Origin: a virus
Reading direction: 5' to 3' (one strand)
IMG/VR virus record: IMGVR_UViG_3300032011_003329
Coordinates: 1 to 31,734 of that record
Length of the DNA stretch: 31,734 nt
Shown here: positions 8,307-15,214 of the stretch, piece after piece
Layout: every line of letters begins with the position of its first letter
How positions within the stretch are numbered: the first letter of the stretch is position 1
Translations under genes and position numbers: made by a program
Notes under the pieces: model-generated
Told to the model about the DNA's origin: nothing
What the model saw: only the letters and a program-made list of their open reading frames with translations
The model's database searches: none

Positions 8307-8830
8307 TGAAGCTCGGCGTAAACTTAAAAGATGATGACGACAGCATTCAGCGTGGGGCTGAAGGCGAAAACAACTTTGTAAAGGTTGCATCAACCAAGAA
8401 GTATAAAGTCCATAAGTCCTCCAAGATAGAGGATATGCATGGACATATAGATTACTGGCTTGAAAACGAAGCGGGAGATCGCAAGAGTGTTGATGTGAAA
8501 GGCAGGAAGAAGGCAAACAGAAGCGATACTAAATTTAGCGAGGATTGGGTCTGGATCGAATTTAAAAACGTGCAAGGGAAAAATGGCTGGGTAAAAGGCA
8601 AAGCAGACTTTGTAGCGTTTGAGTTTGAGAATTCTTTTCTGTTAGTTAGAAGAGATGAACTCAGGCAACTAGCTAGAGAACTAATCAAAGACCGCAGCAA
8701 GAGAGCGAGATATGGCGGAGAAGCTAAAAACATTTTATACTCCAGAAAAGATAGACCCAACGAGTTAATCACTCAGATTAGGGTCGCAGATATCAAAAAT
8801 AATCTGAAAACTTGGGAGTGGTGTAAATAA
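8306..8830 (+). CDS. PD-(D/E)XK nuclease-like protein
   Basis: 174 residues. The order E..G-HIDYWL-(10)-VDVKGRKK, with a likely metal-binding Asp in HIDYW followed by Asp-x-Lys in DVKG, is the PD-(D/E)XK nuclease core. WVWIEFKNVQGKNGWVKGKADFVAFEF behind it fits the final strands of that fold, as in small phage and archaeal endonucleases. A part in recombination or junction processing is reasonable, given RecA just upstream, but the DNA substrate is unknown. It has its own leaderless promoter. The last codons overlap a GGTGTAAATA motif just before the tmRNA, and the TAA stop is three bases before the tmRNA 5' end, so the two may be co-transcribed. Confidence 0.65.
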   Translation: MKLGVNLKDDDDSIQRGAEGENNFVKVASTKKYKVHKSSKIEDMHGHIDYWLENEAGDRKSVDVKGRKKANRSDTKFSEDWVWIEFKNVQGKNGWVKGKADFVAFEFENSFLLVRRDELRQLARELIKDRSKRARYGGEAKNILYSRKDRPNELITQIRVADIKNNLKTWEWCK

Positions 8831-8833
8831 TTT

Positions 8834-9236
8834 GGGCACGTACTGGTATCGATTTAAAGTCTTATACCAAACCGCAAGCAGAGGATGATAGTCGGCCTCT
8901 TAAAACATCTATCAAGGTAATTCAACTGCCAATAATGTTGATATGGCTCCTTCCGTAAGCGAAGCTGACGCGATTCTCGCTAAGTTTGGCTGGGCTGAAG
9001 AAGCTGCTGTAGCCGCGTAGGCTACCCGTCCTACTCTGGATGCTCGTTAAGGAGCTAGGGCGTCGATAACGAGCAAAAAAAGCTAGGATAGGAGTCGGTC
9101 TAGTCTAAATAAAGAGTCTCCAACCTCGCGTGTAGGTGTCAGTGATGAAGCGCGAGTTATTAACACTGACTAAGCTTGTAGTATGTTTGAGTAGGCGATT
9201 TTAAAGACAGGGGTTCAACTCCCCTCGTGTCCACCA
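8834..9236 (+). ncRNA. ssrA: tmRNA (transfer-messenger RNA), one-piece
   Basis: The two ends form an alanine-tRNA-like domain. GGGCACG (8834-8840) pairs with CGTGTCC (9226-9232), with one G-T pair; A is the discriminator and CCA is encoded (9234-9236). The T arm is a perfect 5-bp stem (AGGGG/CCCCT, 9209-9225) with loop TTCAACT. ACTGGTATCGA after the 5' acceptor strand matches the tmRNA D-loop signature. CAAAC/GTTTG (8868-8872, 9185-9189) and CAAGC/GCTTG (8875-8879, 9174-9178) fit helix P2. A pseudoknot precedes the tag (GAGG 8881/CCTC 8896 with GATAG 8887/CTATC 8909). Downstream are an 8-bp stem GCTCGTTA 9042/TAACGAGC 9067 and a pseudoknot CTCGCG 9125/CGCGAG 9151 with GTCAGTG 9138/CACTGAC 9164. 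It rescues stalled ribosomes together with host SmpB. Phage-borne copies are uncommon. Confidence 0.95.
8928..9020 (+). other. tmRNA tag-peptide reading frame
   Basis: The resume codon is most likely GCC at 8928, 14 bases after the first pseudoknot. The frame reads ANNVDMAPSV at the start and WAEEAAVAA at the end, then TAG at 9018-9020: 30 residues in all. An Ala-Asn-Asn start and a small hydrophobic AVAA end are typical of degradation tags read by ClpXP or Tsp-type proteases. The length is far above the common 8-15 residues. Confidence 0.85.
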
Positions 9237-9244
9237 ATTTAACA

Positions 9245-9664
9245 ATGAGACTGTACAATATCAGAGGCAAGCTTCAGAGCAAGTCTGTCACGAAATACCT
9301 CGTGGATTGGGATAAAAAGTCTCGCTCAAAGCTACAATTCAACACAAAACAGTTCTTTAGAGAATACTGGGAAAACCACATAGTCTACGAAGAGTTTCCT
9401 GTTTACGGCTCTAGAATGAAAGTAGACATTGTTAATGCTACTAAAAAAATCGCGGTAGAAGTCAACGGTCAACAGCACGACGAATTCAACAAGTTTTTCC
9501 ACTCAAACTCTAGAACAAAGTATCTACAATCAATTAAAAGAGACGCCGAAAAACGCCAATGGCTAGAACTCAACAACTTTATAATTATCGAAATTTATGA
9601 AAAGGATTTACAGAAGCTAAGTATCTCTTACATTAAAAAACTTTACGGTATTTCTATTGTGTAA
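9245..9664 (+). CDS. Restriction endonuclease-like PD-(D/E)XK protein
   Basis: 139 residues from ATG 9245 (MRLYNIRGK). A GTG at 9227 is in frame but lies inside the tmRNA acceptor stem, so I reject it. VYEEFPVYGSRMKVDIVNATKKIAVEVNGQQH holds the core of a DUF559/Vsr-like nuclease: a helix Glu, Asp in KVDIV, and Glu in VEVNGQQH, where Asn or Gln replaces the usual Lys. The C-terminal half (KRDAEKRQWLELNNFIIIEIYEKDL) fits the following helix and strand. The ATG is only eight bases after the tmRNA CCA, so the message may be released by tmRNA 3' processing. Repair, host-DNA attack or a homing-type role are all possible. Confidence 0.6.
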   Translation: MRLYNIRGKLQSKSVTKYLVDWDKKSRSKLQFNTKQFFREYWENHIVYEEFPVYGSRMKVDIVNATKKIAVEVNGQQHDEFNKFFHSNSRTKYLQSIKRDAEKRQWLELNNFIIIEIYEKDLQKLSISYIKKLYGISIV

Positions 9665-9672
9665 TTAAAATT

Positions 9673-9969
9673 ATGAGCAACCAACCTACAGACGTAGATA
9701 AAATCTTGATGCGCCAAATCAATGAGAAAGCAAATGGCGGCTTTATCATGTTTTCTTTTGGAGAAGATGGCTATCCTGTTGTAAACAGTCACTTTGATGA
9801 CGCTTCAAAAGCCTTAGCGTTGCAGCACTATATAACAAACTGGAGTATGGCTATAGATGCTGTTACATTAGAAAACACAGTTGCTGATATGGAGAACCAA
9901 ATGATGGATGACGATATGCCTCCTCCCGAAACCGACGACGAAGATAACCCATTTGACGATTTAGACTAA
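9673..9969 (+). CDS. Small protein with acidic C-terminal tail
   Basis: 98 residues, not recognised. The first 65 appear folded (MSNQPTDVDKILMRQINEKANGG, FSFGEDGYPVV, ALALQHYITNWSMAIDA). From about residue 70 it is almost wholly acidic with Met and Pro, ending DNPFDDLD. Acidic tips of this kind occur in ssDNA-binding proteins and in phage proteins that contact helicases, primases or polymerases. It sits nine bases after the nuclease gene and just before the helicase promoter, so a replication accessory role is a guess from context. No Shine-Dalgarno is visible before ATG 9673. Confidence 0.6.
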   Translation: MSNQPTDVDKILMRQINEKANGGFIMFSFGEDGYPVVNSHFDDASKALALQHYITNWSMAIDAVTLENTVADMENQMMDDDMPPPETDDEDNPFDDLD

Positions 9970-9971
9970 TG

Positions 9972-10009
9972 GCTTGACTTGGATTCAAGTGGATGTTAAG
10001 CTTGCGGTA
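9972..10009 (+). promoter_or_regulatory. Leaderless promoter P3 ahead of the helicase-primase operon
   Basis: -35 TTGACT at 9974-9979, 17-base spacer, -10 TAAGCT at 9997-10002, predicted start at the A of ATG 10009. CTTGA (9973-9977), TCAAG (9985-9989) and CTTG (10001-10004) are present. The first two form a perfect inverted repeat with a 7-base gap. Confidence 0.78.
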
Positions 10010-11511
10010 TGAGTGAAATCTATTCCCTACAAATTGAAAGGCATGTGTTAGGGGGATTGATCAAATATCCCGATATCTTTCCTGAGATTGACGGTTTTGT
10101 TACGGAAAAAGACTTTTTCAATAACGTTCATCACACTATTTTTAATGTAATAAAAAGCTGTGCGTATCAAAACGAATCAATAGATAAGGTAATTCTAGCC
10201 ACAAAAATCAAAGAATTAGGCGTATCGTTCAAGGACGACATTAACGTATACGACTATATCGAAAACATCAGTTTCGCATCAATTCAGCGAAATGCCGTCA
10301 TAGAATCCGCCAAAGAACTGATTAAGTTCAGGATGAGAAGAGAGATTGAATCGACAGGTAAAAAACTAAGGCAAGAGGCTGAAACCAACGGAAGCAAAGA
10401 CATTGATAAAATCATAGCTGATTGTGACGCGATTTATAATAACAAAATATCTGGCTATGTAGAAACAGATCAGCCAGAAAAAATCACAGATGGTTTATTA
10501 GACTTAGTTGAAGAAGCAGGTAACACCCCCGAAGACGAGAATGGCTTGCAATCACCATACGAAGAGTTTAACAGGCTTTACGGTGGTTTTAAATGCGGCC
10601 ACATATACGCTATTTGCTCACGACCAGGTGAAGGTAAAACAACTTGGCTAGCAGATGTTTGTTTCAAGACCGCCAAATACAACAAAGTTAAGGCTCTGTA
10701 CTTAGACACAGAGATGACCACTAAAGAAATTAGATTTAGAATGGCAGCGGCCATTTCAGGAGTACCTAGCTGGTACTTGGAGACAGGTCAGTGGAGGAAA
10801 AATGAAAATTTTCATCAGCGAGTAAAAGCTGCCGAATCCAAACTCAAAGAAGATAACGACTTTTATCACATGCATGTGTCAAACAAGAGTATTGATCAGA
10901 TATGCAGCTTAATTAAGCGTTGGTATTATAACGAAGTCGGTAGAGGTAATCAATGCTTAGTGGTTTATGACTATGTGAAATTAACTGGTGAGAAAGTCGG
11001 CCAAAACTGGGCCGAGTATCAAGCAATCGGGGAGAAGATCAATAGACTCAAAGAGGTCGCTGAAGAAGTAAATTCCCCAATGCTTACAGCTATGCAACTT
11101 AACAGGTCTGCTGAAGGCACAAACAGGGTCGATAACAGTTCGGCCATCTCCCTATCAGACAGGCTACAGTGGTTTGCTGCGTTTGTGGGCATCTTCAGGC
11201 AGAAGGACGAGGACGAACTGCTCCTTGATAATGAGTATGACGACAATGGTAACATAACCCGCGATTTTGGCACTCACAAGCTGATACCAGTTAAAAGTCG
11301 ATTTCAGGGTAGAGACGCTATGGGCCATGCCGATTACCTACGCAGGGTGTATCCTGACGGCTCCCAGAAGAATGTTGGGAACTACATTAACTTTAACCTG
11401 CAAAACTTTGGAGTTACGGAAATGGGCTCACTAACGCATATATGCGAACGTGCGCGTGAAATCTACTCCGCTGATGACGGCAGTCCTAATGATGGGGATG
11501 TTGACCTGTGA
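10009..11511 (+). CDS. dnaB: Replicative DNA helicase, DnaB family
   Basis: 500 residues. Residues 1-150 match the DnaB N-terminal helical domain (ERHVLGGLI, then helical repeats). From about 185 the RecA-like motor follows: CSRPGEGKTTWLAD at 203-216 is Walker A, YLDTEMTT at 231-238 holds the catalytic Glu, CLVVYDYVKL near 320 is Walker B, and TAMQLNR is motif H3 with its polar Gln. The hexamer unwinds the fork 5' to 3' and recruits primase, whose gene overlaps this stop by GTGA. The predicted message starts at the ATG (promoter P3), with no ribosome site. The length is close to bacterial DnaB (about 470). The C-terminus ends in an acidic stretch. Confidence 0.92.
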   Translation: MSEIYSLQIERHVLGGLIKYPDIFPEIDGFVTEKDFFNNVHHTIFNVIKSCAYQNESIDKVILATKIKELGVSFKDDINVYDYIENISFASIQRNAVIESAKELIKFRMRREIESTGKKLRQEAETNGSKDIDKIIADCDAIYNNKISGYVETDQPEKITDGLLDLVEEAGNTPEDENGLQSPYEEFNRLYGGFKCGHIYAICSRPGEGKTTWLADVCFKTAKYNKVKALYLDTEMTTKEIRFRMAAAISGVPSWYLETGQWRKNENFHQRVKAAESKLKEDNDFYHMHVSNKSIDQICSLIKRWYYNEVGRGNQCLVVYDYVKLTGEKVGQNWAEYQAIGEKINRLKEVAEEVNSPMLTAMQLNRSAEGTNRVDNSSAISLSDRLQWFAAFVGIFRQKDEDELLLDNEYDDNGNITRDFGTHKLIPVKSRFQGRDAMGHADYLRRVYPDGSQKNVGNYINFNLQNFGVTEMGSLTHICERAREIYSADDGSPNDGDVDL

Positions 11512-12431
11512 AGAAGATAGAAAACATCAAAGAGGTACTCCTTGAGTTGGGTTACAGTAACATCATGGACACACCGAAGGCTTATAGGGCTAGGCCGATA
11601 TACAGAGACTCAGATAATAATACGGTACTATCCATAGATAAAACCAGCGGCCATTTTATTGACTTTGCCAGAAATATTACTGGCAGTTTTGATGACCTAG
11701 TAAAGCTATCACTTAATCTCACAACGATTGAGGAAGCTAGAGTTTGGCTGTCAACAAAGACAGTCTCAGTCTCTATCGAAAGGGTTCAGAAACCCGAAAT
11801 ACAAATGTCAAAGATTTACTCGCCAAGCCTGCTAAACAAACTCCATCAAGACCACTCTTACTGGGAGCAAAGGGGCGTTTCTACGTATTCTGTTAGTGAG
11901 TTTAAAGGCGGCGTAAGCAAGAGCGGTAAAATGCAACACAGATATGTTTTCCCTATATTTAACGGAAAGAACGAAGTCATAGGTTTTGCTGGTAGAGACT
12001 TACTACAGATAGAAAATAACAAGCGGCCAAAATGGAAACTCATTGGTGACAAATCAATGTGGAAGTACCCACTTTTTCTTAATTATAAATTATTAAAATC
12101 TGAAAAACGAGTTATAATAGTAGAAAGCATTGGTGACATGCTTTCACTGTGGGACGCTGGTATTAAAAACGTAGTAGTGTCTTTCGGTTTGTCTTTAAGT
12201 TCTGGATTAGTAAACACTCTCTTAAGATACGACATATCCGATATCATTGTTTCGTTTAATGATGACAGCGAAAACAATGGCGCTGGCAATAGAGCGGCTA
12301 CTAAAGCAAGAAATAAACTTTTAAATTACTTTGATCCAAGTCAAGTTAGGGTTATATTTCCTACTCTTGGCGATTTCGGTGAAATGAGTAAACAGCAAAT
12401 ATCAGATTGGATGGGTAAAATAAATGGCTAA
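11508..12431 (+). CDS. dnaG: DNA primase, DnaG/TOPRIM type, without zinc-binding cysteines
   Basis: 307 residues from GTG 11508, which overlaps the helicase stop as GTGA. RYVFPIFNGKNEVIGFAGRDL at 145-165 is the DnaG basic core motif, and KWKLIGDKSMWKYPLF fits the next segment. The TOPRIM catalytic domain follows: VIIVESIGD at 202-210 (Glu206), FGLSLS near 226, and VSFNDDSENNGAGNRAA at 248-264 with the metal-binding acidic residues. The N-terminal 70 residues resemble the DnaG zinc domain in shape (ARPIYRDSDNNTVLSID, FIDFARNITGSFDDLV), but all the cysteines are gone. It lacks the C-terminal helicase-binding domain of bacterial DnaG. It would make RNA primers at the fork. Confidence 0.85.
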   Translation: MKKIENIKEVLLELGYSNIMDTPKAYRARPIYRDSDNNTVLSIDKTSGHFIDFARNITGSFDDLVKLSLNLTTIEEARVWLSTKTVSVSIERVQKPEIQMSKIYSPSLLNKLHQDHSYWEQRGVSTYSVSEFKGGVSKSGKMQHRYVFPIFNGKNEVIGFAGRDLLQIENNKRPKWKLIGDKSMWKYPLFLNYKLLKSEKRVIIVESIGDMLSLWDAGIKNVVVSFGLSLSSGLVNTLLRYDISDIIVSFNDDSENNGAGNRAATKARNKLLNYFDPSQVRVIFPTLGDFGEMSKQQISDWMGKING

Positions 12432-13428
12432 ACAACGACAATATCTTTCAGCTTCAAGTCTAAAAAATTTAGAAACATGCAGTTGGCAATACTGGTGCAA
12501 GAAAGTCTTAAAGCTACCAGACACCAACAATGATGGCGCTCGTCGGGGCTCAATATGTCACGCGCTTCTTGAATATTTACAAAATGACTGCCATAGGGCA
12601 AATTTTGATAGAATCATTAAAGCAGATTCAGTAGATGGAGACATCGCTTGTAAAAGGCTAGTTGAACGACATTTTGTTATCGCTAACATGGATGACAAGT
12701 CCGAAGAGAATTTACAGCTTGTCAAAACCATGATAATGATAGGGCTTAAGTGGGACTTCTTCTGTGAAGAAGATGATGGCGAGATAGGCGAAGCCGAGGA
12801 AGAGTTCCTTATCGAAAGCGAAGACCCTCCTTATATTATAAAAGGCTATATAGATAAAAACGCAAGCTATGAAAAAGGCAAAAAACTAAAAATCATTGAT
12901 TACAAAACCAGCAAAAAGAAATTTGATAAAGCTGAACTAGAAGCGGAAAGGCAAGCTATGATGTATACGCTTGCGGCTAAATCTCCTTGGGGCCGTAAGA
13001 AATGGCCAAAAGCAGAAAAAGTAGTCTTTAACTTTTTATTTCTGAAACCAGACTTACAGAAAAAAGGGCCAATACAGGAAGTTGAGTTTTCAGAGGATGC
13101 GTTAAAAGGGTTTGAAGCTTACGTTTCTTCTGTGTTTTTATTAATTAATGACTTCACCGAGGACGACGCTAAAGCCAATTATGCCAAATACAATGGCAAG
13201 CACTGGCTTTGCGGCCCTGCGAAAAGCGGGTGGATATGCCCTTACAATAAGGCATTTGACTACTACGTTCTTCTTGACAAAGACTCAAGTGTGTTAGAAA
13301 CTAGTAAAAAGAAATCAGACCTTAAGAAATCTAAAGGTCAGAAAATAGAAAAGAGAAATTACTCAGGATGCCCCGCAATACATGGGGAGTCCAACGGTAA
13401 AGAAAATTATGACCCATTCGACTTTTAA
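12424..13428 (+). CDS. RecB/Cas4-type PD-(D/E)XK exonuclease
   Basis: 334 residues. The N-terminus, LSASSLKNLETCSWQYWC, is the usual start of RecB-family (PDDEXK_1) nucleases. His46 in GSICHALLEY is the helix histidine, Asp144 in GYIDK and Asp159-Tyr-Lys161 in IIDYKTSKK give the active site, and Gln177 in AERQAMMYTLA is the motif Gln. Cys19 and the C-terminal Cys263, Cys272 and Cys316 are placed roughly as in Cas4 and AddB enzymes, which bind an Fe-S cluster; whether they do so here is uncertain. A likely job is 5' or 3' end processing to feed the phage recombinase. The gene overlaps the primase by eight bases and ends two bases before the polymerase PHP gene. Confidence 0.82.
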   Translation: MAKQRQYLSASSLKNLETCSWQYWCKKVLKLPDTNNDGARRGSICHALLEYLQNDCHRANFDRIIKADSVDGDIACKRLVERHFVIANMDDKSEENLQLVKTMIMIGLKWDFFCEEDDGEIGEAEEEFLIESEDPPYIIKGYIDKNASYEKGKKLKIIDYKTSKKKFDKAELEAERQAMMYTLAAKSPWGRKKWPKAEKVVFNFLFLKPDLQKKGPIQEVEFSEDALKGFEAYVSSVFLLINDFTEDDAKANYAKYNGKHWLCGPAKSGWICPYNKAFDYYVLLDKDSSVLETSKKKSDLKKSKGQKIEKRNYSGCPAIHGESNGKENYDPFDF

Positions 13429-13430
13429 AG

Positions 13431-14183
13431 ATGCTACCACTTTTTAAATCACATTATTCAATCGGTAAATCAATCTTGACCCTTGAGGAAGAAGGCTCCT
13501 CTGTCGAGGATGGCCCTCAATCAATCATCGATCTATGCAAAAAGAATGACATGAAGGAGTTGTTTTTAGTTGACGACTCCATGAGTGGTTTTTTGCAGGG
13601 CTACCTAAACAGTGAGAAAGCAGACCTCAAGTTTAGGTTTGGCCTAAGAATTAGAATCTGTGAGGATTCAAATGAAAGAAACGAAGAGCAGAAGAAGAAA
13701 ACCTCAAAAGTAATTCTGTTCGCTAAAACCAAGGAAGGGTATAAGCGGTTAATTAAAATTTATACCCAAGCAGCACAACAGGGCTTTTATCACGGGCCTA
13801 GAACCGATTACAAAACGCTTAAAGACAACTGGAGCAACAAAGACTTATCATTAATGGTGCCGTTCTACGACTCATTCTTACACCTTAACACTCTACATGG
13901 TTATATGTGTATGCCTGACCTTAGTTTTTGCGACCCAGTTTACGCGGTAGAAAACAATGACATCCCATTTAATTTTCTTATTCGCAAAAGAGTAGAAGAA
14001 TTTTGCAAGCAAGATAAGTGCGTCGAAGTGAAAAGCGTTTTTTATAACAAAAAAGAAGACTTCAAAGCTTTCTTAACATTTAGATGCATTAACAAAAGAA
14101 CCACTCTCGACAAGCCAAATCTAGACCACATGACAAGTGATGAATTTTGCTTAGAGAGCTTCCTTCAAAAAAGCTTGACCTAG
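13431..14183 (+). CDS. DNA polymerase III alpha subunit, N-terminal PHP domain as a separate protein
   Basis: 250 residues that match only the start of bacterial DnaE: FKSHYSIGKS in place of FxHLHTxYS, PQSIIDLCKKNDMKELFLVDD in place of the x-x-ITDH strand, FRFGLRIRI in place of KPIIGxE, and VILFAKTKEGYKRLIKI in place of the LLAKNxxGYxNLIKL segment. The end, DHMTSDEFCLESFL, aligns with the DnaE segment (HYLKSPEEMxxLF) just before the polymerase body, which is at 15215. Most PHP metal ligands are missing, so it is probably structural, holding the polymerase or exonuclease. No intein sequence is seen at its end. The last codons contain the -35 of promoter P4. Confidence 0.72.
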   Translation: MLPLFKSHYSIGKSILTLEEEGSSVEDGPQSIIDLCKKNDMKELFLVDDSMSGFLQGYLNSEKADLKFRFGLRIRICEDSNERNEEQKKKTSKVILFAKTKEGYKRLIKIYTQAAQQGFYHGPRTDYKTLKDNWSNKDLSLMVPFYDSFLHLNTLHGYMCMPDLSFCDPVYAVENNDIPFNFLIRKRVEEFCKQDKCVEVKSVFYNKKEDFKAFLTFRCINKRTTLDKPNLDHMTSDEFCLESFLQKSLT

Positions 14184-14210
14184 CATCAAGTATGATATAT
14201 TCTTGATATA
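14174..14210 (+). promoter_or_regulatory. Leaderless promoter P4 ahead of the cupin-exonuclease-polymerase operon
   Basis: -35 TTGACC at 14175-14180 lies inside the end of the PHP gene. A 17-base spacer leads to -10 TATTCT at 14198-14203, and the predicted start is the A of ATG 14210. CTTGA (14174-14178), TCAAG (14186-14190) and CTTG (14202-14205) match the other members exactly in position. Confidence 0.78.
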
Positions 14211-14575
14211 TGAAGTCAGGAATGATTCAAGACGTTAAAGTGGTAGGGAAAAGCTGGGGTACAGAAGAGTGGTTCGCTAACAACGAAGCCGAAGACTATT
14301 GCGGCAAAGTCCTGACGATAGTAGAAGGCGAGTCAACCTCAATGCACTACCACGCTGACAAGCATGAGACATTTTTTGTTTTACAAGGCTCTCTAAAGGT
14401 CGATTGGATTGACACAAAGCAAGGAGTGGTAAATACCACGATCATCGGTTGTGGAGGCGCTATGGAAATGCCTCGTAATAGACCCCATAAATTAACAGCA
14501 AACAATGGTAATGTTAAATTAATTGAAGCGAGCACCTTTCACCGCGACGAAGATAGCTTTAGAGTATACAGATAA
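14210..14575 (+). CDS. Cupin-fold protein, mannose-6-phosphate isomerase/sugar-isomerase like
   Basis: 121 residues forming one cupin barrel. SWGTEEWF near the start and SMHYHADKHETFFVLQGSLKVD at 45-66 give cupin motif 1 (HxH, Glu, Gly). MPRNRPHKLTA followed by LIEASTFHRDEDSFRVYR gives motif 2 and the ending typical of phosphomannose isomerase-type cupins. The metal ligands are probably His47, His49, Glu54 and His88. Single cupins like this are found in sugar clusters and in many large phages; the substrate is unknown. If it is an isomerase it could supply mannose-6-phosphate for the GDP-mannose branch at 4735. Its place inside the polymerase operon is odd. The stop overlaps the exonuclease start as TAATG. 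Confidence 0.78.
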   Translation: MKSGMIQDVKVVGKSWGTEEWFANNEAEDYCGKVLTIVEGESTSMHYHADKHETFFVLQGSLKVDWIDTKQGVVNTTIIGCGGAMEMPRNRPHKLTANNGNVKLIEASTFHRDEDSFRVYR

Positions 14576-15213
14576 TGGACGAACATTTACTCAGATACGA
14601 CAAAGAAAAGACTTACGTCTTTATTGATTGTGAGACACTAAACCTATGCTTGAATAGCTGCCATAACCTTCCTTGGCAAATTGGCATGATCAAGGTCATT
14701 AACGGCAAGATCGTTGACCAGAAAGATATCTATATCAAATGGGACACTGACCTTAAAATCAGTGATGATGCCGCTAGGATCACTCGTTACGATCAGAGGA
14801 AGATTGATCGGCTTGGCGTAAAGCCAGAGGACACTTTCGGGGTTATAGAAGAATGGTTAGACTCATGCGATTACATTGTGGGTCACAACACTCTAGGGTT
14901 CGACGTTTACTTAATTAAGGATTATTATAAATTCATGGGTAAATCCTCCGAACACTTATACCCCAAGTTTATCGATACGAATGCCATCGCAAAAGGAATT
15001 AAGATGGACATGCCATACAAAGCTGGCGAAGACCTACTAGAGTATCAATACAAAGCCTACCACACTATAAAGAAAGGCGTTAAAACCAACCTCACCGCCT
15101 TGGGTAAAGAGTTTGAGATTGATGTTGATTACAACAACTTGCATGATGCAGTCAACGATCTGATATTAAACATTAAAGTGTGGGACAAGCTGAAGTGGCA
15201 GATAGAAATATAA
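14575..15213 (+). CDS. dnaQ: DnaQ-like 3'-5' proofreading exonuclease
   Basis: 212 residues of the DEDDh family. FIDCET holds Asp18 and Glu20 (Exo I), VGHNTLGFD at 102-110 holds Asp110 (Exo II), and LHDAVNDL at 189-196 holds His190 and Asp195 (Exo III). All five catalytic residues are present, so it should be active. It is translationally coupled to the cupin gene before it and lies two bases from the polymerase gene after it. A proofreading subunit for the phage polymerase is therefore the natural reading, like epsilon of the bacterial Pol III core. It lacks a clear beta-clamp binding motif. Confidence 0.9.
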   Translation: MDEHLLRYDKEKTYVFIDCETLNLCLNSCHNLPWQIGMIKVINGKIVDQKDIYIKWDTDLKISDDAARITRYDQRKIDRLGVKPEDTFGVIEEWLDSCDYIVGHNTLGFDVYLIKDYYKFMGKSSEHLYPKFIDTNAIAKGIKMDMPYKAGEDLLEYQYKAYHTIKKGVKTNLTALGKEFEIDVDYNNLHDAVNDLILNIKVWDKLKWQIEI

Positions 15214-15214
15214 T

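Noticed and set aside
9200-9236. tRNA-like 3' end as a prophage attachment site
   Set aside because: The full tmRNA with its 5' half is present and no integrase or duplicated 3' end is visible in the window, so it reads as a functional gene.
9227-9244. GTG 9227 as start of the nuclease downstream of the tmRNA
   Set aside because: It lies inside the 3' acceptor strand of the tmRNA; ATG 9245 is just outside and gives a normal N-terminus.
13476-13512. TTGACC at 13476 as an early promoter
   Set aside because: It is within the PHP coding sequence and has neither the CAAG/CTTG phase nor a reasonable -10; the ATG-like triplet nearby is out of frame.
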